NCBI GenBank assembly: GCA_050486205.1
Contig: JBJHCW010000008.1
Location: forward strand, 1-64,000
DNA from: PWQG01 sp050486205
Lineage (GTDB): Bacteria; Pseudomonadota; Gammaproteobacteria; Pseudomonadales; Pseudohongiellaceae
Length of the DNA: 64,000 nucleotides
Direction of reading: 5' to 3'
Part shown: positions 17,509-26,420 of the stretch, in pieces
Layout of the letters: each line of letters starts with the position of its first letter
How positions within the stretch are numbered: the stretch's first letter is position 1
Notes under the pieces: generated by a model
Told to the model about the DNA's origin: nothing
What the model saw: the letters and a program-made list of their open reading frames with translations, nothing else
The model's database searches: none
Program-made: the position numbers and the translations under genes

Positions 17509-18528
17509 TCAATCCAGTTCGCTGATCAATTGTGCCACGTCCAGCATGCGGTTTGCATAGGCCCACTCGTTGTCAAACCAGGCCAGCACCTTGACCAGGC
17601 GCGGACCACTGACACGTGTCTGACTCAGATCGACAATAGCCGATCTGAGGTCATGATTGAAGTCGCAGGAGGCCAGTGGCTCATCGGTGCAGGCCAGCAC
17701 ATTGGGCACCGAGCGTGCGGCTGCCTCCCGAACCGCCCGGTTGACCGCCTTCATGTCGGTATCAACGGCCACAGTGACAGTCAGATCGATAGCCGAGACA
17801 TTGACCGTCGGCACCCGCATGGCCTGGGCGGTGAAACGCCCGTCAAGATGCGGCAAGATACGGCCAATGCCGCGAGCGATACCGGTATCCACCGGAATGA
17901 TCGACCGTACGGCACTGCGGGTCTTGCGCAGATCCTGGTGATGGTAGGCATCAATGACGGGCTGGTCATTCATGGCCGAGTGAATGGTGGTGATCACCCC
18001 GTACTCCACACCAAAGGCCTGGTCCAGACACTGGATCACCGGCACGATGCAATTGGTGGTGCATGAGGCGTTTGAAATGATGTGATGACTACGTTCCAGC
18101 GTGTGGTGATTGACACCATAAACAATGGTGGCATCCACATCGGCTTGTGCGGGCTGGGAGAACAGCACACGACGCGCGCCCTGCCGCAGGTGACCCTCGG
18201 CGCTTGCCCGGTCGTCAAATGTGCCACTGCATTCCAGCACAAGATCAATCTCCAGCTCACGCCAGGGCAGATCCGCCACGCGCTCGTGGCTGAGCACACG
18301 GATCCGGCGGCCGTTGATGACCAGGGTGTCACCGTTATCAACCGTTATCTGCCCCGGAAAACGCCCGTGTGTACTGTCGTAGCGGGTCAGGTGTGCCAGC
18401 GTGACAATGTCGGTGACATCATTGATGGCAACAATTTCCATGTCCGGAAAAGCGCCGGACTCGAACAGTGCCCGCAGCACACAACGACCGATACGGCCGT
18501 ACCCGTTGATTGCGACACGGTACGTCAT
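17509..18528 (-). CDS. epd: Erythrose-4-phosphate dehydrogenase (GAPDH family)
   Basis: This 339-residue NAD-dependent dehydrogenase has the GAPDH fold: INGYGRIGRCVLRAL, active-site SNASCTTNC and C-terminal WFDNEWAYANRMLD. Length, the STHGRFPG segment and the neighbours tkt and pgk point to Epd, which makes 4-phosphoerythronate for pyridoxal 5'-phosphate synthesis. In Pseudomonas the gene at this place is also epd. A true glycolytic GAPDH role cannot be excluded by sequence alone, because no other gap gene is visible here. Confidence 0.87.
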   Translation of the reverse strand: MTYRVAINGYGRIGRCVLRALFESGAFPDMEIVAINDVTDIVTLAHLTRYDSTHGRFPGQITVDNGDTLVINGRRIRVLSHERVADLPWRELEIDLVLECSGTFDDRASAEGHLRQGARRVLFSQPAQADVDATIVYGVNHHTLERSHHIISNASCTTNCIVPVIQCLDQAFGVEYGVITTIHSAMNDQPVIDAYHHQDLRKTRSAVRSIIPVDTGIARGIGRILPHLDGRFTAQAMRVPTVNVSAIDLTVTVAVDTDMKAVNRAVREAAARSVPNVLACTDEPLASCDFNHDLRSAIVDLSQTRVSGPRLVKVLAWFDNEWAYANRMLDVAQLISELD

Positions 18529-18561
18529 GAGTGACCCATGGTTAGTATTATGCGTTACGGT

Positions 18562-20565
18562 TTATGCCGACAACAGGACCTTGGCGCGTGCCAGGATGTT
18601 GTCAGCGGTGAATCCGAACTCCTTCATCAACACACCGCCGGGCGCCGATTCGCCGAAGGTACGCATACCAATGATGTCACCGTCCAGACCAACAAACTTG
18701 TACCAGTAATCTGCCGCACCCGCTTCCACCGCCAGACGCTTGCGCACGGCGCCGGGCAATACCTGTTCGCGGTAACTCTCATCCTGCGCTTCGAACACGT
18801 CCACACTCGGCATGGACACCAGGCGCGCCTTGCTGCCCTGTTCATTGAGTTGTTGCACGGCCTCGCGCGCTGGCGCCACTTCCGAGCCGGTGGCAATGAC
18901 AATGAGCTCGGGTGTGCCGTCACAATCCTCCAGCACATAGGCGCCGCGTTCAATGCCAGCCAGCTGCTCATCCGTGCGCGCCTGGTGCGGCAGACCCTGA
19001 CGCGAGAACACCAGTGCCGTGGGGCCATGCTTGCGCAGCAGAGCCTGTTTCCAGCTTACCGCCGTTTCCACGGCATCACAGGCACGCCACACCGACATGT
19101 TCGGGGTCACTCGCAGGTTGCTCAATTGTTCCACTGGCTGGTGCGTGGGACCGTCCTCGCCCTGACCGATGGAATCGTGGGTGTAGACCAGAATGCTGTG
19201 CTGCTTCATCAAGGCTGACATACGCACCGCATTGCGCGCGTATTCCATGAAAATCAGGAAGGTGCCGCCGTAAGGAATAAATCCACCGTGCAGGGCGATG
19301 CCGTTCATGATCGCGGTCATGCCGAACTCGCGCACACCATAGTAGATGTAGTTGCCGTCTTTTTGCTCGGACACCGGGATGCTGCCCTTCCACATGGTCA
19401 GGTTGGAGCCGGTCAGGTCGGCCGAACCACCAATGAGTTCGGGCAACAGCTGACCATAGGCATCCAGGCAGTTCTGTGACGCCTTTCGACTGGCCACATT
19501 CTCACCGGCCTGCTGGCACTGGCTGATGTAGCGATCGGCTTCCTTTTCAAAGCTCGCCGGCAGCTCACCCTTGAGCCGACGCACCAGCTCCATTGCCAGC
19601 TCCGGATGCGCTTCCTCGTAGCGTGTCAGTTTTTCTTTCCATGCCGACTCTGCAGCAAACCCTTTTTCGCGCGCATCCCACGCCGCGCTGATATGTTCGG
19701 GCACCTCAAACGGCGGGTGCTCCCAGCCCAGCTCCTTGCGGGTCAGGGCCACTTCATCATCACCCAGCGGTGAACCGTGAATGCCTGCGGTCCCTTTTTT
19801 GTTGGGTGAACCGAATCCGATCACCGTGCGGCAGCGGATGATGCTGGGACGTTTTTTCTCCTGCTTTGCTGCGCGAATGGCCTCGGCCACCTGGTCCGGA
19901 TCGTGTCCGTCCACGGAAATCACATGCCAGTCATAGGACTCAAAACGTTGCGCCGTGTCATCGGTAAACCAGCCGTCCACATCCCCATCAATGGAAATGC
20001 CATTGTCGTCATAGAACATGATCAGCTTGCCAAGCTGCAGGGTGCCGGCCAGCGAGCAGACCTCGTGTGAGACGCCCTCCATCAGGCAGCCGTCGCCGGC
20101 AAACACCCAGGTGTAATGATCAATCACATCGTGATCCGGGCGGTTGAACTGCGCCGCCAGTGTTTTTTCGGCCAGCGCAAAGCCCACGGCGTTGGCCACG
20201 CCCTGACCCAGGGGGCCGGTGGTGGTTTCCACACCCGGTGTGTAACCGAACTCCGGGTGTCCAGGTGTCTTTGAGTGCAGCTGGCGAAAGTTTCGAAGCT
20301 CCTCGATCGGCAGATCGTAACCACTGAGGTGCAGCAGGGAATAGACCAGCATGGAACCGTGGCCGTTGGAGAGCACAAAGCGATCGCGATTGACCCAGCC
20401 CGGATTGACCGGATTGTGTTTCAGGAAATCATTCCACAAGACCTCGGCAATATCCGCCATGCCCATGGGCGCACCCGGATGCCCGGAGTTGGCTTTCTGT
20501 ACAGCATCCATGCTCAGGGCGCGAATGGCGTTGGCGCGTTCACGGCGCGTGGCTCGATCAGTCAT
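18562..20565 (-). CDS. tkt: Transketolase
   Basis: A thiamine-diphosphate enzyme transferring two-carbon ketol units between sugar phosphates. The 667-residue protein has ANSGHPGAPMGMA near the N-terminus, the ThDP motif beginning GDGCLMEG, catalytic Glu in YYGVREFGMTAIMNG, and THDSIGQGEDGPTHQP. Length is normal. It is the first gene of tkt-epd-pgk-fba and supplies erythrose 4-phosphate to Epd. About 100 bases separate it from hipA, so it probably has its own promoter. Confidence 0.96.
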   Translation of the reverse strand: MTDRATRRERANAIRALSMDAVQKANSGHPGAPMGMADIAEVLWNDFLKHNPVNPGWVNRDRFVLSNGHGSMLVYSLLHLSGYDLPIEELRNFRQLHSKTPGHPEFGYTPGVETTTGPLGQGVANAVGFALAEKTLAAQFNRPDHDVIDHYTWVFAGDGCLMEGVSHEVCSLAGTLQLGKLIMFYDDNGISIDGDVDGWFTDDTAQRFESYDWHVISVDGHDPDQVAEAIRAAKQEKKRPSIIRCRTVIGFGSPNKKGTAGIHGSPLGDDEVALTRKELGWEHPPFEVPEHISAAWDAREKGFAAESAWKEKLTRYEEAHPELAMELVRRLKGELPASFEKEADRYISQCQQAGENVASRKASQNCLDAYGQLLPELIGGSADLTGSNLTMWKGSIPVSEQKDGNYIYYGVREFGMTAIMNGIALHGGFIPYGGTFLIFMEYARNAVRMSALMKQHSILVYTHDSIGQGEDGPTHQPVEQLSNLRVTPNMSVWRACDAVETAVSWKQALLRKHGPTALVFSRQGLPHQARTDEQLAGIERGAYVLEDCDGTPELIVIATGSEVAPAREAVQQLNEQGSKARLVSMPSVDVFEAQDESYREQVLPGAVRKRLAVEAGAADYWYKFVGLDGDIIGMRTFGESAPGGVLMKEFGFTADNILARAKVLLSA

Positions 20566-20667
20566 GGGTCGGGAGCTCCTGTCGGGGGGACGGCTTGTTC
20601 GGAAAGGGCGTATTTTCCCGCATTACGCCTCAGGATGCCAGTGCAGGGGAGCCTTGATGAGCTGCGA

Positions 20668-21993
20668 TCAGCGCATCTCCAGTCGCAGGTGCTGCTGCAC
20701 ATGATGGCGCCACACGTCCGGCACACCTGCCTTGCTGGCATAGTCCGGCCAGCGCCGCAGCACGGCAGCGACCTCTTCAAGGATCTGCCCGGCACGCCCC
20801 CGTTTCATGGATGCGGTGGCAGCACAGGCGCGCAGGTCATCCAGACTGAAATCTTCGCGCTTGCCATTGACCGACATCTGGTGACGGGCAGTCCATGCGC
20901 CCTGCGGGTTGTAGCTGAATGTCAGATCAAAAGCCGGCGACAGGGACCACTGGCCCGACTGGTCCATCAGAAAAGCAATGTTCTTGGTGTGATCATCCTG
21001 GTTGCGGGCCACAATATTAAAAACCATGCGGCGAAACTGCTGTTCGATCTCCGACATTGACAGGCCCAGGCGTCGCATCACCAGCAGCGCCTGCTCATAA
21101 CTCCATGCCCCGGCCGCGTTGTAGTCCATGTGTGCCATCGCGCAAAGAGACTGCATGTGCAACTTGCCACCATCGGCGGTGCGATCGAAGCGCCGGGTCA
21201 TGAAATGTTGCCGCCCGCCTTCGGCCAGCAGCCGACAGGGCGTCATGACAATACCGGCATCACGGGCCATCAATGAGTAAGCGTATTCAATCAGGCCATA
21301 ACCCTGGGGGTCGTTCAGTTCCCGATCGCGATTGCCGCTGACACCGTCGAACTTGAGCAGCCAGTGCTCGAATCCCTCGCCCGCATCCAGTTGGCCCGAA
21401 CGCACTTCGCCGGTTTCGGGATGCCAGGCGATGACTGCCTTGGCCCGGGCGCCGCCGGCCGAGGTGCCCACGCGCAGAATGTCACGCATGCCACTCTGCG
21501 CCCGACGGTCATCCAGCGAGACCTGAAGCGCCTGACGCTGTGACAGGATGTCCGACGCCAGGGCTACCAACTGGTCAATCTGCAGGCTGCGCGCCTCGGT
21601 CGCCCGCGGGCCGGTGACCGGCGCAAACTCAAGCGCGCCCATGCCCCGACGCCCGGTGTAACAAAGTCGTTCCACGGCATTGAAAGACGCCGGCGTGCGG
21701 CCCTGGCTGGCCAGCCAGGCATCAATCAGTGCATTGCCAAAACGATCCGGCAAGGCGTCAGCGAGCAGGCCGGGCAGGCCGTGAAAAGCGGCAGGGGGCA
21801 GATCCGGGAAACGGAAAATTCGCTGTGCGGCCGGGGCCTGCGCCGCCGGCAAAGGCATGGTCAGCGGTGCGACCTGAATGCCACTGCGGGCAAAGGCCGG
21901 ATCGTATTCGAATGTCGCCACCTGCTCGTCCGGCGCCAGAGCAATCGCCCCGATGGTACGCCCCCACAGACGCACTTCGGCAAGACTGGTCAT
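20668..21993 (-). CDS. hipA: HipA-like serine/threonine kinase toxin
   Basis: HipA-family kinases phosphorylate translation components (GltX in E. coli HipA) and cause growth arrest. The 441-residue protein has the N-terminal subdomain 1, a GTSAGGARAKAV loop at the Ser-containing region, LKFDG, the catalytic loop NQDDHTKN with Asp and Asn, and the metal-binding SPAFDLTFSYN. These residues are intact, so the kinase should be active. It overlaps the upstream XRE regulator gene by 4 bases (ATGA), as in a hipBA operon. The actual target is unknown. Confidence 0.9.
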   Translation of the reverse strand: MTSLAEVRLWGRTIGAIALAPDEQVATFEYDPAFARSGIQVAPLTMPLPAAQAPAAQRIFRFPDLPPAAFHGLPGLLADALPDRFGNALIDAWLASQGRTPASFNAVERLCYTGRRGMGALEFAPVTGPRATEARSLQIDQLVALASDILSQRQALQVSLDDRRAQSGMRDILRVGTSAGGARAKAVIAWHPETGEVRSGQLDAGEGFEHWLLKFDGVSGNRDRELNDPQGYGLIEYAYSLMARDAGIVMTPCRLLAEGGRQHFMTRRFDRTADGGKLHMQSLCAMAHMDYNAAGAWSYEQALLVMRRLGLSMSEIEQQFRRMVFNIVARNQDDHTKNIAFLMDQSGQWSLSPAFDLTFSYNPQGAWTARHQMSVNGKREDFSLDDLRACAATASMKRGRAGQILEEVAAVLRRWPDYASKAGVPDVWRHHVQQHLRLEMR

Positions 21994-22382
21994 GATTCAT
22001 CCTCAGCCCAGTGCCACTCCGATGCCGCCTCACCGGAGGCCGTCTCACCGGAGCCCGTCTCAGTTGAGGCCGGTCGGCGCCGGGCACGTTGACGGGGCTT
22101 GCCCTGGGAGCGGATCAGCTGCATCGGGCTTGGGCCAAGCGGCGGCACCAGTTGCGCCAGCCCCGGCAGCAGGCCAAGCACACGCAAGACCCGCACCAGG
22201 CTGGTGGTCTGACTGGTCTCACCAGCCTCCATCCGTTCAATGGTTCGCTTGGAAACACCTGCCTGTTCTGCCAGCATGGCCTGGGTCAGGTCATTGGCAA
22301 TCCGGTGCCGGGCCAGTCCCTCACCCAGACGGGCAAGCACCTCATCGTCTGTATACAGCTTGTACTCATGCATTTTGTTCAT
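21990..22382 (-). CDS. hipB: XRE-family HipB-like antitoxin/repressor
   Basis: A 130-residue protein with a helix-turn-helix at about 18-75 (DLTQAMLAEQAGVSKRTIERME) and a basic then acidic disordered tail (GKPRQRARRR...EWHWAEDES). It is expected to bind the operon promoter and sequester HipA. The chosen ATG has no good Shine-Dalgarno; the bases upstream are the end of an 18-copy 7-bp repeat. A second in-frame ATG occurs three codons downstream (MHEYKL). Confidence 0.85.
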   Translation of the reverse strand: MNKMHEYKLYTDDEVLARLGEGLARHRIANDLTQAMLAEQAGVSKRTIERMEAGETSQTTSLVRVLRVLGLLPGLAQLVPPLGPSPMQLIRSQGKPRQRARRRPASTETGSGETASGEAASEWHWAEDES

Positions 22383-22388
22383 GGCGTT

Positions 22389-22514
22389 CAGATGTCAGAT
22401 GTCAGATGTCAGATGTCAGATGTCAGATGTCAGATGTCAGATGTCAGATGTCAGATGTCAGATGTCAGATGTCAGATGTCAGATGTCAGATGTCAGATGT
22501 CAGATGTCAGATGT
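22389..22514. repeat. Perfect 7-bp tandem repeat, 18 copies
   Basis: The unit CAGATGT is repeated exactly 18 times with no mismatch (126 bases). On the minus strand it ends 6 bases before the hipB start codon, so it occupies the 5' leader or core promoter of hipBA. Perfect short repeats change copy number readily by slippage, and 7 is not a multiple of 3. Frames that read through it give only a CQMSDVR repeat and are not taken as genes. Confidence 0.97.
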
Positions 22515-22782
22515 TGGCATGATTTTCGTCTTAAATGTCGATTTAATCGATTATTATGCCTATATTCGTCATATATTGCGATATATAAAGATATATAAAG
22601 ATATTATTTTGTCGTCATACTTTACGATATATGGCATATTATACTTATATTTCGCATTATATTACGACTAAATATGGTTTTTGATTCATTCAGGGCATCA
22701 CCAGAAGCAAAGCATCAAAATATTTTGATATAGATAAAATAATTGGTATAGTGCGCGCCTCGACACACAATGATCCAGGGCC
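22515..22782. promoter_or_regulatory. AT-rich divergent promoter island
   Basis: This 268-base stretch is strongly AT-rich against a GC-rich background and holds no gene. It contains two adjacent copies of ATATATAAAG (22581-22600), several CGATATA/CGTCATA words and alternating TA tracts. It separates hipBA (minus) from the ArsR-methyltransferase gene (plus). A -10-like GGTATAGTG occurs about 35 bases before the latter's start. It may be a nucleoid-protein (H-NS/MvaT-like) binding zone. Confidence 0.55.
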
Positions 22783-23793
22783 ATGAACACGATTGCCGCA
22801 GCCAGGGCTGACAGGAACACACACACCGGGACCCCGGTCAACGGCGCGCTCGCACAGTTGTGCAAGGCGCTTGCTGATCCGCTGCGCCTGGACATCCTGC
22901 GCCTGCTGCGAACCGAATCCTTCGGCGTGCTGGAAATCAGCCGCATCACCGGTGTGCGCCAATCGGCACTGAGCCACCACCTGAAGGTACTGGCCACCGC
23001 GGGCCTGGTGTCCACCCGCCGGGAAGGCAACAGCATCTTCTATCGCCGCGCACTGCTGCTCGGCGAAGATCATTACCTGGCCATGAAACGCGCAGCATTC
23101 AACACCATCGACAACCTGGCATTGAACGAGGATCTGGCCGCGGGCATTCGGCAGGTGCAGCGCGAGCGCTCCGAACAGTCACTGGAGTACTTTGCCCGGA
23201 ACGTCGAGCGTTTCCGGGAGAATCAGGAGCTGGTGAGTCCCTACGAACAGTACGAGGACACGCTGCACAAACTGCTGGATGACCTCAACCTGTCACGCAG
23301 CAGCCAGGTGCTGGAAGTCGGGCCCGGCGAAGGCGCTTTACTGGGACAACTGGCACAACGATTCGACGCGGTGACCGCGCTGGACAACTCGCTGGACATG
23401 CTGAACCGCGCTCGACGCGCCATCGAGGCACAGGGCCTGGACAATGTGGCGTTCGTACACGGCGACACCGAAGTGGCGGTGGCGCAGGCACTGCGCTGCG
23501 ACCTGCTGGTCTGCAACATGGTGCTTCACCATATCCCGTCTCCGGCCGATGCATTGCATGATTGCGCCCGGCTTCTGCAGCCCGGCGCCCGTATGTTACT
23601 GATCGATCTGAGCAGCCACGACCAGGACTGGGTCCGCCAGGCCTGCGGTGATCTCTGGCTTGGCTTTGACACTGAAGACCTGGATGTATGGGCGGCCCGG
23701 GCCGGCCTCGCATCCGCACAATCCATGTATCTGGGGCTGCGCAACGGCTTCCAGATACAGATACGTATTTTTATCAAACCTGAACAGGAATAA
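22783..23793 (+). CDS. ArsR-family regulator fused to SAM-dependent methyltransferase
   Basis: The 336-residue protein has an ArsR winged helix at about 20-95 (ADPLRLDILRLL, VRQSALSHHLKVLATAGLV). A linker of about 70 residues leads to a class I methyltransferase domain with SAM motif I LEVGPGEGALLGQL (about 170) and LLVCNMVLHHIPSP. Metal-binding Cys typical of ArsR sensors is not evident. It lies 5 bases before metK; a homologous gene lies beside metK in Pseudomonas. A SAM-binding domain on a regulator next to SAM synthetase suggests sensing of SAM or SAH. Confidence 0.87.
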   Translation: MNTIAAARADRNTHTGTPVNGALAQLCKALADPLRLDILRLLRTESFGVLEISRITGVRQSALSHHLKVLATAGLVSTRREGNSIFYRRALLLGEDHYLAMKRAAFNTIDNLALNEDLAAGIRQVQRERSEQSLEYFARNVERFRENQELVSPYEQYEDTLHKLLDDLNLSRSSQVLEVGPGEGALLGQLAQRFDAVTALDNSLDMLNRARRAIEAQGLDNVAFVHGDTEVAVAQALRCDLLVCNMVLHHIPSPADALHDCARLLQPGARMLLIDLSSHDQDWVRQACGDLWLGFDTEDLDVWAARAGLASAQSMYLGLRNGFQIQIRIFIKPEQE

Positions 23794-23798
23794 CCCTC

Positions 23799-24959
23799 AT
23801 GACAACAACCCGTCTCTTCACCTCCGAATCCGTTTCCGAAGGCCATCCGGACAAGATTGCCGATCAGATCTCCGATGCGGTGCTGGACTCGTTGCTGAAA
23901 CAGGACCCGAAAGCGCGTGTGGCCTGCGAAACCCTGATCAAGACCGGCATGGTGATTGTTGCCGGCGAGGTCACCACCAGCGGTTATGTGGATCTGGAAG
24001 AAATCGCGCGCAAGGTTGTTGTCGACATCGGCTATGACCATTCGGACAAGGGTTTTGACGGCCATTCCTGCGCGGTACTCAATGGCATTGGCAAACAGTC
24101 CTCGGACATTGCCCAGGGCGTGGACGAGTCGGCGGAAAAAGAGCAGGGCGCGGGCGACCAGGGCCTGATGTTCGGTTACGCCAGCAACGAGACCGACGTA
24201 TTGATGCCGGCGCCGATCACCTACTCACACCGGCTGGTCAAGCGCCAGGCCGAGGTGCGCAAGAACGGCATGCTGCCATGGCTGCGTCCGGATGCAAAGA
24301 GCCAGCTCACCTTCCGTTACCAGGACGGTAAACCGGTCGGCGTTGAGGCCGTGGTGCTGTCCACACAACACGATCCGGAAATCGAACAGGCAACGCTGCA
24401 CGAAGCCGTGATGGAAGAGATCATCAAGCCTGTGCTGCCGGCCGAGTGGCTGGACAAGAACACCAAGTACTTTATCAACCCCACCGGGCGCTTTGTTATC
24501 GGTGGCCCCTTTGGTGATTGCGGACTCACCGGTCGTAAAATCATCGTGGACACCTACGGTGGCATGGCACGTCACGGTGGTGGCGCCTTCTCAGGCAAGG
24601 ACCCCTCCAAGGTGGATCGCTCAGCCGCCTACGCTGCGCGTTACGTTGCCAAGAACCTGGTTGCCGCCGGCATTGCCGATCGCTGCGAAGTACAGCTCTC
24701 CTACGCCATCGGTGTGGCCGAGCCCACCTCAATCAGTGTGGAGACCTTCGGCACCGGACAGATCAGCGAAGAGCGTATTGTTGAGCTGGTTCGCAAGCAC
24801 TTTGAACTGCGACCCAAGGGCCTGATCGCCATGCTGAATCTGATTCGGCCGATCTACCTGCCTACAGCTGCTTACGGGCATTTTGGCCGTAATCAAGAGA
24901 ATTTCACCTGGGAGCGCACCGACAAGGCCGACGCGCTGCGCGCCGATGCCGGGCTCTGA
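23799..24959 (+). CDS. metK: S-adenosylmethionine synthetase
   Basis: MetK makes S-adenosylmethionine from methionine and ATP. The 386-residue protein has SEGHPDKIADQISDA near the N-terminus, GAGDQGLMFGYASNET, and the glycine-rich loop GGGAFSGKDPSKVDRSAAY. Length and motifs are standard. It follows the ArsR-methyltransferase gene by 5 bases, indicating co-transcription, and precedes ahcY and metF, so three SAM-cycle enzymes are clustered. Confidence 0.97.
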   Translation: MTTTRLFTSESVSEGHPDKIADQISDAVLDSLLKQDPKARVACETLIKTGMVIVAGEVTTSGYVDLEEIARKVVVDIGYDHSDKGFDGHSCAVLNGIGKQSSDIAQGVDESAEKEQGAGDQGLMFGYASNETDVLMPAPITYSHRLVKRQAEVRKNGMLPWLRPDAKSQLTFRYQDGKPVGVEAVVLSTQHDPEIEQATLHEAVMEEIIKPVLPAEWLDKNTKYFINPTGRFVIGGPFGDCGLTGRKIIVDTYGGMARHGGGAFSGKDPSKVDRSAAYAARYVAKNLVAAGIADRCEVQLSYAIGVAEPTSISVETFGTGQISEERIVELVRKHFELRPKGLIAMLNLIRPIYLPTAAYGHFGRNQENFTWERTDKADALRADAGL

Positions 24960-24962
24960 GTT

Positions 24963-24997
24963 CAGAGGGCAGAGGGCAGATGACAGATGACAGATAG
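24963..24997. repeat. Five degenerate 7-bp units before ahcY
   Basis: Reading in register: CAGAGGG, CAGAGGG, CAGATGA, CAGATGA, CAGATAG. All share CAGA and the 7-base period with the 18-copy CAGATGT array about 2.5 kb upstream. The units fill most of the metK-ahcY gap. No SAH riboswitch fold was recognised here. Confidence 0.8.
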
Positions 24998-25024
24998 CAC
25001 ATTTTGAATCATGAGGTTAGTGAT

Positions 25025-26410
25025 ATGTTGACGAAAACGGAAGATTACAAGGTAGCTGATATCAATCTGGCCGATTACGGCCGCAAGGAAGTTGAGCTTG
25101 CACAGAACGAAATGCCCGCACTCATGGCGCTGCGTGAAAAATACGCCGCTGAACAGCCGCTGGCCGGCGCAAAGATCCTGGGCTGCATCCACATGACCAT
25201 ACAGACCGCCGTGTTGATCGAAACACTGGTTGAGCTGGGCGCGGAAGTGCGCTGGTCCTCGTGCAATATTTTCTCCACACAGGACCATGCTGCGGCCTAT
25301 ATTGCCGCCAGGGGCATTGCAGTTTATGCATGGAAAGGGCAGACCGAAGAGGAAGGCGAGTGGTGCATTGAGCAGACCATTCTCAAGGACGGCCAGCCCT
25401 GGGATGCCAACATGATTCTGGACGATGGCGGCGATCTCACCGGCATGGTGCATGACAAGTACCCGCAGCTGCTGGACCACATCCATGGCATCACCGAGGA
25501 AACCACCACCGGTGTGCACCGCCTGCTGGACATGCTGGAAAAAGGCACACTCAAGGTGCCCGCGATCAACGTCAACGACTCGGTGACCAAGTCCAAGAAC
25601 GACAACAAGTACGGTTGTCGTCACAGTCTCAACGACGGCATCAAGCGTGGCACCGACATGCTGCTGTCCGGCAAGCAGGCACTGGTGATCGGTTATGGTG
25701 ATGTGGGCAAGGGTTCTGCGCAGAGTCTGCGACAGGAAGGCATGATTGTGCGCATTGCCGAGATCGATCCGATCTGCGCCATGCAGGCCTGCATGGACGG
25801 TTTTGAAGTGGTGTCTCCCTACAGGGGCGGCAACAATACCGGTAAGCTGCAAGACATCGACACCGATCTGCTTGGCAAGACCGACCTGATTGTCACCGCC
25901 ACCGGCAACATCGATGTCTGTGACAGGAACATGCTGCAAGTGGTCAAACGTGGCGCCATCATCTGCAACATCGGTCACTTTGACAACGAAATCGATACCC
26001 GGTACATGCGTGATAACTGGCACTGGGAAGAAGTAAAACCCCAGGTGCACCGTATCTACCGCGGTGATCCGAAGACCGAGCGCGACAACTATCTGCTGCT
26101 GCTGTCCGAAGGTCGACTGATCAACCTCGGCAATGCAACCGGGCACCCATCGCGCATCATGGATGGCTCCTTTGCCAATCAGGTACTGGCACAGATCTAT
26201 CTGTACGAGCGCCGTTTTGCCGACCAGCCCGAAACCACCAAACAGGAACTGCTCAGCGTTCGTGTGTTGCCCAAACATCTGGACGAGGAAGTGGCGGCCC
26301 TGATGGTAGGCGGCTTCGGTGGTGTACTGACAAAACTTCGCAAGGACCAGGCCGACTACATTCATGTGAAAGTGGACGGGCCGTTCAAACCGGACAGCTA
26401 CAAATACTGA
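25025..26410 (+). CDS. ahcY: Adenosylhomocysteinase
   Basis: AhcY hydrolyses S-adenosylhomocysteine to adenosine and homocysteine, relieving product inhibition of methyltransferases. The 461-residue protein has LGCIHMTIQTAVL, NDSVTKSKNDNKYGCR (substrate/NAD contacts), the NAD-binding GYGDVGKGSAQSLR, GHFDNEID, and the conserved C-terminus KPDSYKY. ATG at 25025 is preferred because GAGG precedes it; an in-frame TTG lies at 25004. metF follows after 10 bases. Confidence 0.97.
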   Translation: MLTKTEDYKVADINLADYGRKEVELAQNEMPALMALREKYAAEQPLAGAKILGCIHMTIQTAVLIETLVELGAEVRWSSCNIFSTQDHAAAYIAARGIAVYAWKGQTEEEGEWCIEQTILKDGQPWDANMILDDGGDLTGMVHDKYPQLLDHIHGITEETTTGVHRLLDMLEKGTLKVPAINVNDSVTKSKNDNKYGCRHSLNDGIKRGTDMLLSGKQALVIGYGDVGKGSAQSLRQEGMIVRIAEIDPICAMQACMDGFEVVSPYRGGNNTGKLQDIDTDLLGKTDLIVTATGNIDVCDRNMLQVVKRGAIICNIGHFDNEIDTRYMRDNWHWEEVKPQVHRIYRGDPKTERDNYLLLLSEGRLINLGNATGHPSRIMDGSFANQVLAQIYLYERRFADQPETTKQELLSVRVLPKHLDEEVAALMVGGFGGVLTKLRKDQADYIHVKVDGPFKPDSYKY

Positions 26411-26420
26411 GCAGGCAATC

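Noticed and set aside
17474..17566. N-terminal extension of phosphoglycerate kinase
   Set aside because: It would overlap epd by 58 bases and adds residues not found in the family.
22389..22514. CRISPR array or coding repeat
   Set aside because: Units are only 7 bp with no spacers. The peptide CQMSDVR repeat would arise in every frame because 7 and 3 share no factor, and no start or ribosome site supports translation.
24960..25024. SAM or SAH riboswitch before ahcY
   Set aside because: The gap is mostly heptamer repeats and too short for the known folds; no conserved riboswitch core was seen.
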